Shown one piece after another: positions 17,760 through 27,089 of a stretch of DNA of 64,000 nucleotides. The number at the start of each line of letters is the position of its first letter. The first letter of the stretch is position 1. Where the stretch lies: positions 1,736,001 through 1,800,000 of the forward strand of contig CBDCWQ010000023.1 of assembly GCA_965223435.1 (NCBI GenBank), given 5' to 3'. The DNA is from CBDCWQ01 sp965223435 (lineage in GTDB: Bacteria > Myxococcota > Kuafuiibacteriia > Kuafuiibacteriales > Kuafuiibacteriaceae). The position numbers and the translations under genes are program-made. Below the pieces are notes generated by a model. The model worked only from the letters and a program-made list of their open reading frames with translations. It was not told where the DNA came from and searched no databases.

Positions 17760-19253
17760 TCAGTATAGCGAAAAATCGTAGCGAAACCTGGCAAAGAAGC
17801 GATCGTGTTGGTTGAGTCCAGAGAGTGGACTGAGTTCTCTGCCCGGGTGGTAGCTGGTCAAGCCGATGCTGGCCCAAAGGTGATCGATGGCGCGAAATCG
17901 AAGTTCGAGACGGGCAAGCCAGCCGCCCTCGAAGTTCCATCCGATGCCCGATAAGGCCAGGTGGAGTTCGAGGTCCTCGCGCAAAAATGTATGACGGGAG
18001 CGCAGCGCCACGGCCGGCATCTTGGTCGAAAACAGGGTTTTTGGGAGCTCGGTGAGGAGGAAACGCTGCTGAAACTCCAAGAAAATGAACGTGTTCGAAA
18101 ATCCCGAGTAGGTCCAAGAAAGCATTCCGTCCAAAAGCGTTGCCCGCCCGTGGGTGCGGTTGTCCGGGGCCGGGGCGAGGACGTTGAGCGCACGGTTGAC
18201 CGATGCCGCGAGCTCCCACTTGATGAGCCAATCCCCAAGGGGCAGGGCACCCGATGTGCCTACGAGTGTGTATCGTGGGTGCGCGATAACAAACTCCAAG
18301 GGACCCGGTGCGAACAGGGCTTCGATGGTGGGGGGAACAAAGACGCCATCGCGGTCCAAGACCGACGCCACATAAAACCCGAGATCAAGCCCTCGTCCCC
18401 AGCGGGTGACTCTGAGGAGCCCTTGCTGGTTCTTGAGCGAGTACCGTCCGGGCCGGTCGACAAACGCAAGCGGGCGGCTCCGAAGGCCTTGCTCGAGGCC
18501 TTCAAAAACTTGGTCAAGCCGGCCAACAACTTCGGCCCAGGGACTGAACGGGCCGAGCGGTGGTGAGCGTAGCCCGAAGAAAGACTCGTGAATCATCATA
18601 GCCTCGATGCGGTAGGCGTCGGCAGTCACGCCGACTTTTGTACTCAGGACCGGCAGTCGGATGTCCTCGAGGTCGCTCAGACCAGGCTCTCTTAGGTCTC
18701 GGGCATTGGCAATATCGAGGGGGCTCAGAACATCACCTTCGCCCCAAACCACCGTTTGGCGGCCGAACGAGAGTTGGACCCAAGAGAGGGTTGCGTGAAT
18801 CACACTTTCGCGCAGGTCGACGAGCCATTCGTATTCGTCTAGCGTCTCGGAATCGTATCGCGATCGCTGGTGGAGGTACGCCAAGTCGTACTCCGCGTGG
18901 CCGGATATCAAGAGCCGAAACCAATCGCGGGTGTAGCGAAGTTGAAGGTCCAGGTTTTGACGTCCCTTCGCAAATGGGTTGCCTGAAAACCTTTCTACCC
19001 AAGCGCCCCACTGGCTTCGAAAAGCTCCGTCCAAGCTTAGGGGGTTGGGGGCCTCGATGGCGGCTTGGTCCCCGCTTTCGGGGGTGTCAAAGCCGATGGC
19101 GTCTTCATCGCCGAAATCGTCATTGTACCAGGCATCATCTTCGCCTTGTGCATCTCGATTCTCTGGGGTCGATCCCCAAGAACCGCGTGGTGCCCATACC
19201 GCTGCGAAACAAAAAACACCAAGCCGAAGAACCCAAAAGCGGGTGTGGCCCAT
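17760..19253 (-). CDS. DUF1302-like outer-membrane protein
   Basis: A 497-residue protein with a signal peptide (GHTRFWVLRLGVFCFAAVWA, cleaved near GSWG) and alternating strands typical of a beta-barrel, ending in an aromatic-rich FARFRYDFSLY with terminal Tyr. The stretch RQTVVWGEGDVLSPLDI and NARDLREPGLSDLEDIR resembles the DUF1302 family that recurs beside LolA-like and RND genes. It is last in an operon; its ATG overlaps the preceding TGA as TGATG. A role as outer-membrane component of a lipid or hydrophobic-compound export route is inferred from neighbours. Confidence 0.8.
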   Translation of the reverse strand: MGHTRFWVLRLGVFCFAAVWAPRGSWGSTPENRDAQGEDDAWYNDDFGDEDAIGFDTPESGDQAAIEAPNPLSLDGAFRSQWGAWVERFSGNPFAKGRQNLDLQLRYTRDWFRLLISGHAEYDLAYLHQRSRYDSETLDEYEWLVDLRESVIHATLSWVQLSFGRQTVVWGEGDVLSPLDIANARDLREPGLSDLEDIRLPVLSTKVGVTADAYRIEAMMIHESFFGLRSPPLGPFSPWAEVVGRLDQVFEGLEQGLRSRPLAFVDRPGRYSLKNQQGLLRVTRWGRGLDLGFYVASVLDRDGVFVPPTIEALFAPGPLEFVIAHPRYTLVGTSGALPLGDWLIKWELAASVNRALNVLAPAPDNRTHGRATLLDGMLSWTYSGFSNTFIFLEFQQRFLLTELPKTLFSTKMPAVALRSRHTFLREDLELHLALSGIGWNFEGGWLARLELRFRAIDHLWASIGLTSYHPGRELSPLSGLNQHDRFFARFRYDFSLY

Positions 19254-20092
19254 CAGAGACCCTGTTCGAGGCGCTGTTCGGTGAAATCAGCGGGGGTGAC
19301 CGAAGGATCGTTAAAACGGATGGACTCAAAGCGCATCACCGTCGAGGAAACTTTCTTGCCCTTGTGAACCACGGTCACCGAAAGCTCTTGGGCCACCCAT
19401 ATGCCGTCAATGAGACGGAGTTTCTTTGATTTCATATACTTGAGCCGGCGGCCCTTCGGAACCCACATCTTGGACTGAATGGGAATCAGTTTGTCTTTGC
19501 TGATCCAGTTCAGAACTTTTTGATAGCCGGTTTCTTTTCGCTCCCGTTTTGTTTTCGGCTTGGCTTCGATGAGCCAACAGATTTCGCCGTCGACTTTGAC
19601 CTCAGCTTTGACCAGTCGATGGGTGTACTCCGAGGGCTCTCTTTGGGTGAGGTCCGCGTAGCTAATATCTGTTCCCATGAAGGCGCCAGACTTGTCGGAA
19701 GTAGAGATCCTGGTGGAGCGGTGTAGGCTAGGAAGATAAAGCCATTGGTCATCACTTTTGCTCGCATCGTCATAGTCGACAGAGAGGAGTCCGGTGTTTT
19801 TGATATCGAGCGGGCTTTCAAAGAACATGACGGTTTTGGTCCCTCCATCAAATTTGAGCATCCGCGAGGACACGACCCGAACTCTTTTTCTTTCTTTGGC
19901 ATCGATGAGGGTCATAGAAATCCGCGCAACTTGTTTGTCCCCGGTGTCTCGGTTCGCGGCCGCTTCGGCGATGGCTTTTGCATCGACGGTTTGAGGCGAA
20001 ATCTTCGCATCTGCCGTGTTTGGGGTGCACAGCCAAAGAAACAGAAATGGAGTAGGCCTCGTGCAGAAAAAGCGCATGTGGGGTCGGGTCAT
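19253..20092 (-). CDS. LolA-like outer-membrane lipoprotein-sorting protein
   Basis: A 279-residue exported protein. After an N-terminal hydrophobic segment (TPFLFLWLCTPNTADA) come repeated beta strands typical of the half-barrel LolA/LolB fold. Blocks such as MTLIDAKERKR, VMFFESPLDIKNTGLLSVDY, DDQWLYLPSLHRSTRI, FMGTDISYADLTQREP and WVPKGRRLKYMKS match the family annotated as outer-membrane lipoprotein-sorting protein found next to RND transporters. It probably ferries a lipidic substrate across the periplasm. It overlaps the RND gene by 4 bases (ATGA) and its own stop overlaps the DUF1302-like gene. Confidence 0.88.
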   Translation of the reverse strand: MTRPHMRFFCTRPTPFLFLWLCTPNTADAKISPQTVDAKAIAEAAANRDTGDKQVARISMTLIDAKERKRVRVVSSRMLKFDGGTKTVMFFESPLDIKNTGLLSVDYDDASKSDDQWLYLPSLHRSTRISTSDKSGAFMGTDISYADLTQREPSEYTHRLVKAEVKVDGEICWLIEAKPKTKRERKETGYQKVLNWISKDKLIPIQSKMWVPKGRRLKYMKSKKLRLIDGIWVAQELSVTVVHKGKKVSSTVMRFESIRFNDPSVTPADFTEQRLEQGL

Positions 20093-22641
20093 GGGTTCTG
20101 TCCTTCTGCATACGCCGCCCGCAAAAGGGCAGGACCAAAAATGAGATCGACCAAAAGCGCAATGGCGGCCGTCATTGCGACCAGAATGCCAAAGCGCTGG
20201 CTGCTGATGTTGGTGGCGACTGCGTTGCTGGCGAAACCGGCGACGAGGACCACGCTGGTACTGAACATGGCTCGCCCCGCGTGTTTGAAAGAGTCCTGAA
20301 TTCCGAGCTCCACGTTGTTCGTGCGCTGATGAGCCGTCTGAAAATGGTGAAAAAAGTGAATGGTGTCGTCCACTGCGATGCCAATGGCGATGGAGGCCAA
20401 AAGCAAGGTGGTGGTATCCAGCGGAATTTCGGCGAACCCCATAAAGCCCATCACCATCACGATGGGGAGAAGGTTGGGCAAGATGGCTATCAACCCCAGT
20501 TTGACGTTTCGGAGCAGAACAATAAGCATGATGGAGATCACGAAAAATGCGACGCCGAAGCTTCGCAGCAAATCCCCGAGAAGAAGGGAGACTACGGTGA
20601 ATGAATTGAACGCATAGCCCGTCAATGCGACGTGTGCTCTGTTCCCGACCAAACGGTCAATGCCCTCCTCTACGTGGGCGGTCAAGGGACGGTAGGACCA
20701 GGCGTCGGTCCACCTCACCCGGAAGCGCATGAGCATTTTTTTCATGTCGACCGTCACCAGTTTTGCCATCTCGTCGGGGGCGGAGTTTTCGAGGAGGGTG
20801 ATGACGTCGACCAAGCCCCGCTCTGTGCTGGGTATGGCGTAGAACTCTGGCTTGCCTTCGTGCAGGGCTTGCCAGGTTTCTCGAACCATGTCGAGGAGGC
20901 TCAGGGCGGTTCCGACCAACTCCGCTTTGGGTCCTATCGCCCGGTAGGCCTGGATGTGCTCTTCCAGTTTCTCCAGTGCCAAGAATAGGTCGCGACTCTT
21001 GAGGTTTGTTCCCTCTCGGGCTTCGACCAAAAGGGCTATGTCGGACGTTCCACCGACGTGTTCGTCGAGGGTCTCGACCGCTTGCCTCACCGGTGTGTCT
21101 TCGGGCATCCAGCGAAGGGCGTCATGACGAACGCGGAGTTGGCTGGCTCCGTATACGCTGGTGGCAAACACCACAAAGGTGGCGAAGAGCGTAACGCGGT
21201 GACGGCTGAAACTTTTCCCCGTCGGGTGCGAGGTGGGTCGTGAGAGCCGGCCGCAGGCGTACAGCACGCGGTCGATGAGGTCTTGCCCGCTCGTGTCTTT
21301 TTTGACCCCGAGTAGGCTCTTTTTGTTCATGCTGAGGCTGATGGGCAAAAAGGCGATCGACAGCAAAAAGGCCACCATGATGCCAAAAGCGCCAAACAGA
21401 CCCATGTCTCGAATCGCTTGAAGGGAGGCGAATCGAAAGCTGATCAATCCGACGAAGGTCGTCAACGAAGTAAAGAGAATGGGTTTGCCGGTTCTGGATA
21501 TCGCAAAAACGATAGCGTTGGCGTTGTCCACACCCTCGCTTCTCAGGTCTCGGTACACGGACTGGATATGGACGGAATCGCCCAATCCTACACACAAAAT
21601 GAAGCTGGGCAAGATGAGGCTCACCATCGTCATGGGCGTCTCAAAAAATGCCATGATGCCCATGGTCCAGATGATCGCCTGAATCACAACAAACATGGGC
21701 CCAAGAACCCCGAGCGGATGGCGAAAAAGTATTGTGAGAAAAACGCCCATGATGAAAGTGCCGAGAAGGAACAACAGACGCACATCATCGAACACCATAC
21801 GATTGAGGGTGGTGATGAGGGCCGGCGCCCCCGCAATGCTTATCTCGAAACCCTCGGCTTGTTCGCTCTTAATGGCAAGGGCGATGGCATCCAAAACAAA
21901 TGCGGAGTCTTCCTCGCTCATGGGCTCGGTGACGACCACGATCACCGAATAAAGACCTTGGGGATCAACCACTTGACCAACCATGGTGCGGTCGCTGAGA
22001 ACCCGGGTCTTCAAAGCGGCGAGGTCTGATTCTTTTGGCCAATCCTCGAGGAGTTCTGAGACGTGGATACCTCCACGGGTTGAATGCGTATTTCGAACAT
22101 TGATCAGTGATCTCAGGTCCTGGACGATGGGTGCGTCCTCGTTCCAGTCGGCGTCAACGGCAGGGCCCGTGGGCCGTTGTTCCTTTCGCTCGGCGTGGCC
22201 TCGTTTTTTGTCGTTTGGACTATGATCGGCAGCCTCACCTTCGCCGAAGCCGAGAAATTCGTCACCTTGTGATGGATTGGATCCATCTTGTGCATCTGGG
22301 CGTTCGATACGAATATCGGCGAGCTTGTGGTGCAGTTTTTTGAGTCGCTCCAGATAGGGCATAGAGAAGACGTCGCCCCGTACGAGCACCTGGAACATGA
22401 TGTCGTTTCCGAAGTTTTCCCGTACCTCAAACATGCTTCTGAGGCCCTCTGAGCCTGAAGCCAAAAATGCCTCTGAGCTGTTGTGGATCACCAAGCGCGT
22501 GAGGACCTGGTGGGCAAATGCCCCTGAGGTTATTGTGGTGAACACCAAAATGAGCCAACGGTGCCCGAGGATGAAGTGGGCCCAGCTTCGGAAGAAGGCG
22601 CTTTCGTGGGTGTCCTCTGGCGGGGAAGCACGCTTATCCAT
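20089..22641 (-). CDS. RND/MMPL-family transporter
   Basis: An 850-residue inner-membrane protein with two repeats of one helix, a large periplasmic domain and five clustered helices, as in the MMPL/HpnN branch of the RND superfamily. Visible segments include LFLLGTFIMGVFLTILF, SLILPSFILCVGLGDSVHIQ in the first half and LLASIAIGIAVDDTIHFFHHF in the second. The acidic residue in each GLGDS/GIAVDD helix fits proton coupling. Substrates of relatives are hydrophobic molecules such as hopanoids or lipids. It follows ppk1 by 5 bases and overlaps the LolA-like gene, making a four-gene operon likely. Confidence 0.93.
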   Translation of the reverse strand: MDKRASPPEDTHESAFFRSWAHFILGHRWLILVFTTITSGAFAHQVLTRLVIHNSSEAFLASGSEGLRSMFEVRENFGNDIMFQVLVRGDVFSMPYLERLKKLHHKLADIRIERPDAQDGSNPSQGDEFLGFGEGEAADHSPNDKKRGHAERKEQRPTGPAVDADWNEDAPIVQDLRSLINVRNTHSTRGGIHVSELLEDWPKESDLAALKTRVLSDRTMVGQVVDPQGLYSVIVVVTEPMSEEDSAFVLDAIALAIKSEQAEGFEISIAGAPALITTLNRMVFDDVRLLFLLGTFIMGVFLTILFRHPLGVLGPMFVVIQAIIWTMGIMAFFETPMTMVSLILPSFILCVGLGDSVHIQSVYRDLRSEGVDNANAIVFAISRTGKPILFTSLTTFVGLISFRFASLQAIRDMGLFGAFGIMVAFLLSIAFLPISLSMNKKSLLGVKKDTSGQDLIDRVLYACGRLSRPTSHPTGKSFSRHRVTLFATFVVFATSVYGASQLRVRHDALRWMPEDTPVRQAVETLDEHVGGTSDIALLVEAREGTNLKSRDLFLALEKLEEHIQAYRAIGPKAELVGTALSLLDMVRETWQALHEGKPEFYAIPSTERGLVDVITLLENSAPDEMAKLVTVDMKKMLMRFRVRWTDAWSYRPLTAHVEEGIDRLVGNRAHVALTGYAFNSFTVVSLLLGDLLRSFGVAFFVISIMLIVLLRNVKLGLIAILPNLLPIVMVMGFMGFAEIPLDTTTLLLASIAIGIAVDDTIHFFHHFQTAHQRTNNVELGIQDSFKHAGRAMFSTSVVLVAGFASNAVATNISSQRFGILVAMTAAIALLVDLIFGPALLRAAYAEGQNP

Positions 22642-22646
22642 GGACC

Positions 22647-24884
22647 CTAGCCCTCACGCCGGCTGTGACGCCGTTTTTTGGGCTGTCTTCTGCGGAACTC
22701 AGCTTGCGCTGCTCGCAGCGCCGGAGACTGGGCTTCGGCGACCGACACTTCGGGGCGAACGGAGGGCCTGAGCGCGAGCCCGCGCTGTTTGGCGAGGGCC
22801 ATAAAAGCGGTTTGCGCCCGTGTCGGATGGCCCTCGGTCGGCGCGTTCGAGGACTCCGGGGTTCTTGGCGTGGGTTGGTAGTTACCATCGGCGGTCAGCT
22901 CCCAGGCGAAGCTGTTGTCCGAGAACTCCATGGGCATCAATTCGTTCATGATGCGCGCCTTGATCGCCGAATCGAGGACCGGAAAAGATACCTCGATGCG
23001 GTGGTTGAGGTTTCGCGGCATCCAGTCTGCGCTGCTTAAATAGAGTTCGTCCGAGCCGCCGTTGGCCCACCAGTAGAGTCGGCTATGCTCCAAAAAACGA
23101 TCGATGATGGACCGTACTCGGATGTTGTCACTGACTCCAGGCACGCCAGGCCTTAGGCAGCAGATTCCGCGGATCATCAGATCGATGCGAACACCCTGCT
23201 GGCTCGCCCGGTAAAGAGCCTCGATGATCTCTTTGTCGACCAAGGAGTTCATCTTTGCGATGATGGCCGCGGGTCGATTTTTTGCTGCGTGGTTGGCCTC
23301 GCGTTCTATTCCCTGGAGTACATGCTGGCGGAGCGAAAACGGGGCGACGATCAGTCGTGACAGTTTGGGGAGTTCGGCATAGCCGGTGAGGACGTTAAAC
23401 AACAAGAGCGCATCCCAGGTGATGTCGTCCCTGGAGGTAAAGAGACCGAGGTCGGTGTAGAGCTTTGCCGTTGCTGGATTGTAGTTCCCGGTGGAAAGGT
23501 GCACGTAGCGTTTGAGGGTCTCGCCCTCTCGCCGTATGACCAGCAAGATCTTGCAGTGGGTTTTTAGGCCGATGAGCCCGTACACTACGTGAACACCGCT
23601 TTCTTCGAGAGATTGAGCCCACGCGATGTTTGCGGCTTCATCGAATCGGGCCTTGATTTCGATGAGGGCTGTGACTTGTTTGCCTCTTTGGGCGGCTCGA
23701 GCGAGCGCTCGGACAATGGGCGAATCTCCGCTGGTTCGGTACAGCGTTTGTTTGATCGCGACGACGTTGGGATCCATGGCGGCCTGATCGATAAAGTCCA
23801 CGACGTGGGCAAAGCTTTCGTAAGGGTGATGAAGCAGTACGTCTCGCTCCCTCAAAATGCGGAACATCTGGGGCGAATACCTTAAGACCGGGGAAGGGAC
23901 AGGGGAGAAGGGTGTATCCTCTAGATCGGGCCGATCAATGTGTTTGAGCACCGACCCCACTTCTTTGATGGCGACAAAACCGGCAACTTCATGCACGTGA
24001 TGCGCGCTGAGACCCAGGCGTTCCTGTAAGCTTGTCTTGAGGAGATTCGAACTGTCTTTGGACAACTCCAGGCGGACGGGTTCTCCACGTTCTCGTCGCC
24101 GGAGTTCTTTTTGAATGGTTGAGAGCAGATCGTGTACTTCGTCTTCATCGATATCGAGATCGCTGGCTCGGGTGACGCGGAAGGGACACGCTTCGATGAT
24201 CTCGTGTCCAGGGAATAGGTCGCCAGCGGACATGGCAATGACGTGTTCGAGGGCGATGTAGGTGTAGCGTTTCTTTTCTGAGCGAAGGTTGACAAAGCGT
24301 GGAAGGACCGACGGAACTTGCACCATGGCAAGGAGTTCTTCCTCTTTTGCACTTTCGGTGCTTTGGGAACGCTTGCTGCCCCCCTTTCTTTGGAGCCGGA
24401 ACGCAATATTGAGACTTCCGCTTCTGAGGAGCGGAAAGGGGTGACCGGGGTCGACCGCCACCGGGGTCAAACAGGCATGGACCTCGCGATCGTAGTACGA
24501 CCGGATTTGTGTATGTTCCTTTTCGTGCAGTGCGGCCGGAATCAAAAACTCGATGCGTTCCTTGGCCAGTTCTGGGATCAAGACTTTGGTGAGCGCGTGC
24601 ACGATCTCTTGTCCGACGACCCGCGCAAGTTCGGTGATTCCGCGAAAGCGTTGAAGCCAATCGGCGTTTTCTGGGTCTTGCTGGTCGCGCCGTTGTCGCT
24701 CCAGGCCGCCGATACGAACCATGTAGAACTCGTCGAGGTTGGACGCCGCGATGGAAATAAATTTCACACGCTCCAAGAGGGGCACGTCTTCTCTGGTGGC
24801 CAAGGCGAGGACCCGTCGATTGAACTGAAGCCAGGAGACCTCGCGGTTGAAATACAAGGATGGACTCGTGAGGTCGCGGCTCAT
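22647..24884 (-). CDS. ppk1: Polyphosphate kinase 1
   Basis: PPK1 makes polyphosphate from ATP at the membrane. This 745-residue enzyme starts with YFNREVSWLQFNRRVLALA (PPK N-domain), then the head domain, HHPYESFAHVVDFI, and two PLD-like catalytic domains. The phosphorylated His lies in HLSTGNYN (His462 from this start) and the second active-site His in FLEHSRLYWW (His600). I used ATG 24884 because the family begins a few residues before LYFNREVSWL; the frame is open for 50 more codons upstream. It ends 5 bases before the RND gene, an unusual partnership. No Pho box was recognised in the 71-bp divergent promoter region. Confidence 0.95.
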   Translation of the reverse strand: MSRDLTSPSLYFNREVSWLQFNRRVLALATREDVPLLERVKFISIAASNLDEFYMVRIGGLERQRRDQQDPENADWLQRFRGITELARVVGQEIVHALTKVLIPELAKERIEFLIPAALHEKEHTQIRSYYDREVHACLTPVAVDPGHPFPLLRSGSLNIAFRLQRKGGSKRSQSTESAKEEELLAMVQVPSVLPRFVNLRSEKKRYTYIALEHVIAMSAGDLFPGHEIIEACPFRVTRASDLDIDEDEVHDLLSTIQKELRRRERGEPVRLELSKDSSNLLKTSLQERLGLSAHHVHEVAGFVAIKEVGSVLKHIDRPDLEDTPFSPVPSPVLRYSPQMFRILRERDVLLHHPYESFAHVVDFIDQAAMDPNVVAIKQTLYRTSGDSPIVRALARAAQRGKQVTALIEIKARFDEAANIAWAQSLEESGVHVVYGLIGLKTHCKILLVIRREGETLKRYVHLSTGNYNPATAKLYTDLGLFTSRDDITWDALLLFNVLTGYAELPKLSRLIVAPFSLRQHVLQGIEREANHAAKNRPAAIIAKMNSLVDKEIIEALYRASQQGVRIDLMIRGICCLRPGVPGVSDNIRVRSIIDRFLEHSRLYWWANGGSDELYLSSADWMPRNLNHRIEVSFPVLDSAIKARIMNELMPMEFSDNSFAWELTADGNYQPTPRTPESSNAPTEGHPTRAQTAFMALAKQRGLALRPSVRPEVSVAEAQSPALRAAQAEFRRRQPKKRRHSRREG

Positions 24885-24955
24885 CGGCGTAGGGTCTGAA
24901 TACCAGAAACTTTGGGACCATCGAAGAAGCGCATTTATGGTAGGCGTCGGGGGGC

Positions 24956-27010
24956 GTGATTCCGCGGGTTCAAGACATCCTGGGTCGAGGTGGGAGCGCC
25001 GAAGAGTGCATGGCGGGCTGGGAACCCCGAACAAGCCAGCTCGAGATGGCGCTCGCGGTGTGGGATCGACTCCATGAGGGGGGAGCGACTGTCGTTGAAG
25101 CCCCTACAGGCGTGGGAAAAACACTGGCTTATTTGGTGCCCGCGGTGCTGTCGGGACTGAGGGTTTTGGTTTCGACCAACACCAAGGCCCTGCAGGACCA
25201 GATTGTCCAAAAAGATCTCCCGCTGCTTCAGACGCTGCTGGCCGCTCGAGGGTTCTCCTTGGAGGAGGCTTCGGTCGATGAGGCGTTGGCCTCGGGACCC
25301 CGCGAGCGCCGTTTTGCCATCATGAAGGGCAGAAACAATTATTTATGCCTAGAGAGGCTCGACAAACACACCGCACAAGGCGTTCTCCCTATCGTAGCGG
25401 GCGAGCTGGATTCGGTGGTGGCCTGGAGCAACAAGACTTCTCATGGCGACCGCAAGGAGCTCCTCGGCCTCGACGAGCAGGATCCGCTTTGGGGTCGCCT
25501 CGATGCGCGGTCCGAGGTGTGCAGTGGAAGTCAGTGCCCCAGGGTGCAGGCCTGTTTTGTGACGCGCATGCGGCGACGGGCGCAAAACGCCCACCTCATC
25601 GTGGTCAACCACCATCTGCTTTTGGCGGATTTGGCGCTCAGAGCCGAGTTGAGTTTCAAGGGCGTGGGCGGCTTTGGTTCGGTGGTTCCTACGGCGGACG
25701 TGGTGATCTTGGACGAGGCCCATGCGTTTCCCGAAATCGCTTCTGAGTACTTTGGTGGTGAGGTCTCCAGTCGCAAACTCACCCGATTGGAGCGCGATCT
25801 TCTGGCCTACGTGGACGGTCGGGCCCCACGTCCGGCACGGGCGAGTGGCCGCCCTTTGGTCCGAGAGGCGGTTCGGCAGTTTAAGAAGGTTTTTGAGGCG
25901 CTTCCGGCTTCCGAAGGGCGCAGCCGTGTGCTGAAAGAGGATTCTCAGCTGGCCCGAGCCCGGGAGGAAGCCAAAAACGGCGAGCCCGCCTTGGCCTTGT
26001 GCGCCTACCTGGAGGCCGAGGTCGCCCGCGAACCCTCAGCAGAGCCCCTTCTTCGCCGGGTGACGGAGCTCGTACAGAGCGTGTCGTTTGTGTTGGCTGC
26101 CGACAATCCAGAATACGTCTACTGGCGGGAAGTTGATGCGCAGGGGGCGAGCCTCGGGGCGTCGCCGGTCGAGGTGGGTTCTCTTTTGCGAGACCACCTG
26201 TTTAAACCGCACCACGCGGCGGTGTTGACCAGTGCCACGCTGGCCATCGGCGCCGACAAATGCGCCTATTTTATGCATCAGGTGGGTGCGCCTCCCGAGA
26301 CGAAGCCATTGGAGCTGAACTCTCCGTTCAACTTTCGGGAGCAGGCGGTGCTTTACCTTCCGACCGATGCGCCGCTCCCTGAAGCGAAAGACGCTTTGGC
26401 TACGACCGCGCGCATTGGGCTTGACCTCATCCGCTTGCTCGGGGGCGGTGCACTGTTTTTGTTTACCAGCTACCGAGCGATGCACCAGGTCTATGACCTC
26501 ATCAAAGATGAGCTCGGATTTCCCGCTTTTGTCCAGGGGACGCAGCCAAAACATGCGTTGATTGAGTCTTTTGTGGCCGAAGCGCCCGCAGTCTTGTTTG
26601 CAACTGCGAGTTTTTGGGAAGGGGTGGATATTCCCGGTGACCCACTCCGGTTGGTTATCGTCGATCGGTTGCCCTTTGATCCCCCCCAAGATCCACTCAT
26701 TGTGGCCCGCAGCGAGTGGCTTGAGGCTGAGGGCAAAAGCCCCTGGGCGCACTACTTGCTTCCGCGCGCCATTTTGCGTTTGAAACAAGGTTTTGGCCGT
26801 TTGGTTCGAAGTCGTCATGATTCTGGAGTGGTTGCGGTCTTGGATCGGAGGATTCAGACCAGGAGCTACGGGACCCGTTTTGTGCGCGCCTTACCGCATG
26901 TGCGCCGGATAACACATATGGACGACCTCCGTTTGTGGCTCCGTGAACACAAAAAAAAACTGGGGTCTTCAGTCTCCACTGAAGCCAATGCGCTTGAAGT
27001 TCTCAACTGA
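24956..27010 (+). CDS. DinG/XPD-like superfamily 2 DNA helicase
   Basis: A 684-residue helicase of the DinG/YoaA type, translating from GTG 24956. Motifs are Walker A EAPTGVGKTLAYLVPA, VILDEAHAFPE (DEAH box), SATLAIG and the arginine-finger region GRLVRSRHDSGVVAVLDRR. Four cysteines (NNYLCL, then CSGSQCPRVQAC) match the iron-sulphur cluster ligands of XPD-family helicases, so a 4Fe-4S cluster is likely. The role would be 5'-3' unwinding during repair or replication stress. It is divergent from ppk1 and precedes lon by 79 bp. Confidence 0.92.
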   Translation: MIPRVQDILGRGGSAEECMAGWEPRTSQLEMALAVWDRLHEGGATVVEAPTGVGKTLAYLVPAVLSGLRVLVSTNTKALQDQIVQKDLPLLQTLLAARGFSLEEASVDEALASGPRERRFAIMKGRNNYLCLERLDKHTAQGVLPIVAGELDSVVAWSNKTSHGDRKELLGLDEQDPLWGRLDARSEVCSGSQCPRVQACFVTRMRRRAQNAHLIVVNHHLLLADLALRAELSFKGVGGFGSVVPTADVVILDEAHAFPEIASEYFGGEVSSRKLTRLERDLLAYVDGRAPRPARASGRPLVREAVRQFKKVFEALPASEGRSRVLKEDSQLARAREEAKNGEPALALCAYLEAEVAREPSAEPLLRRVTELVQSVSFVLAADNPEYVYWREVDAQGASLGASPVEVGSLLRDHLFKPHHAAVLTSATLAIGADKCAYFMHQVGAPPETKPLELNSPFNFREQAVLYLPTDAPLPEAKDALATTARIGLDLIRLLGGGALFLFTSYRAMHQVYDLIKDELGFPAFVQGTQPKHALIESFVAEAPAVLFATASFWEGVDIPGDPLRLVIVDRLPFDPPQDPLIVARSEWLEAEGKSPWAHYLLPRAILRLKQGFGRLVRSRHDSGVVAVLDRRIQTRSYGTRFVRALPHVRRITHMDDLRLWLREHKKKLGSSVSTEANALEVLN

Positions 27011-27089
27011 TACTCCAAACCGTGTGGGGCAAGGTGTGCCCGACACCCTGGCCATCGCCCTATGCGCTTTTCCGCAAGGCTGGTAGCTC

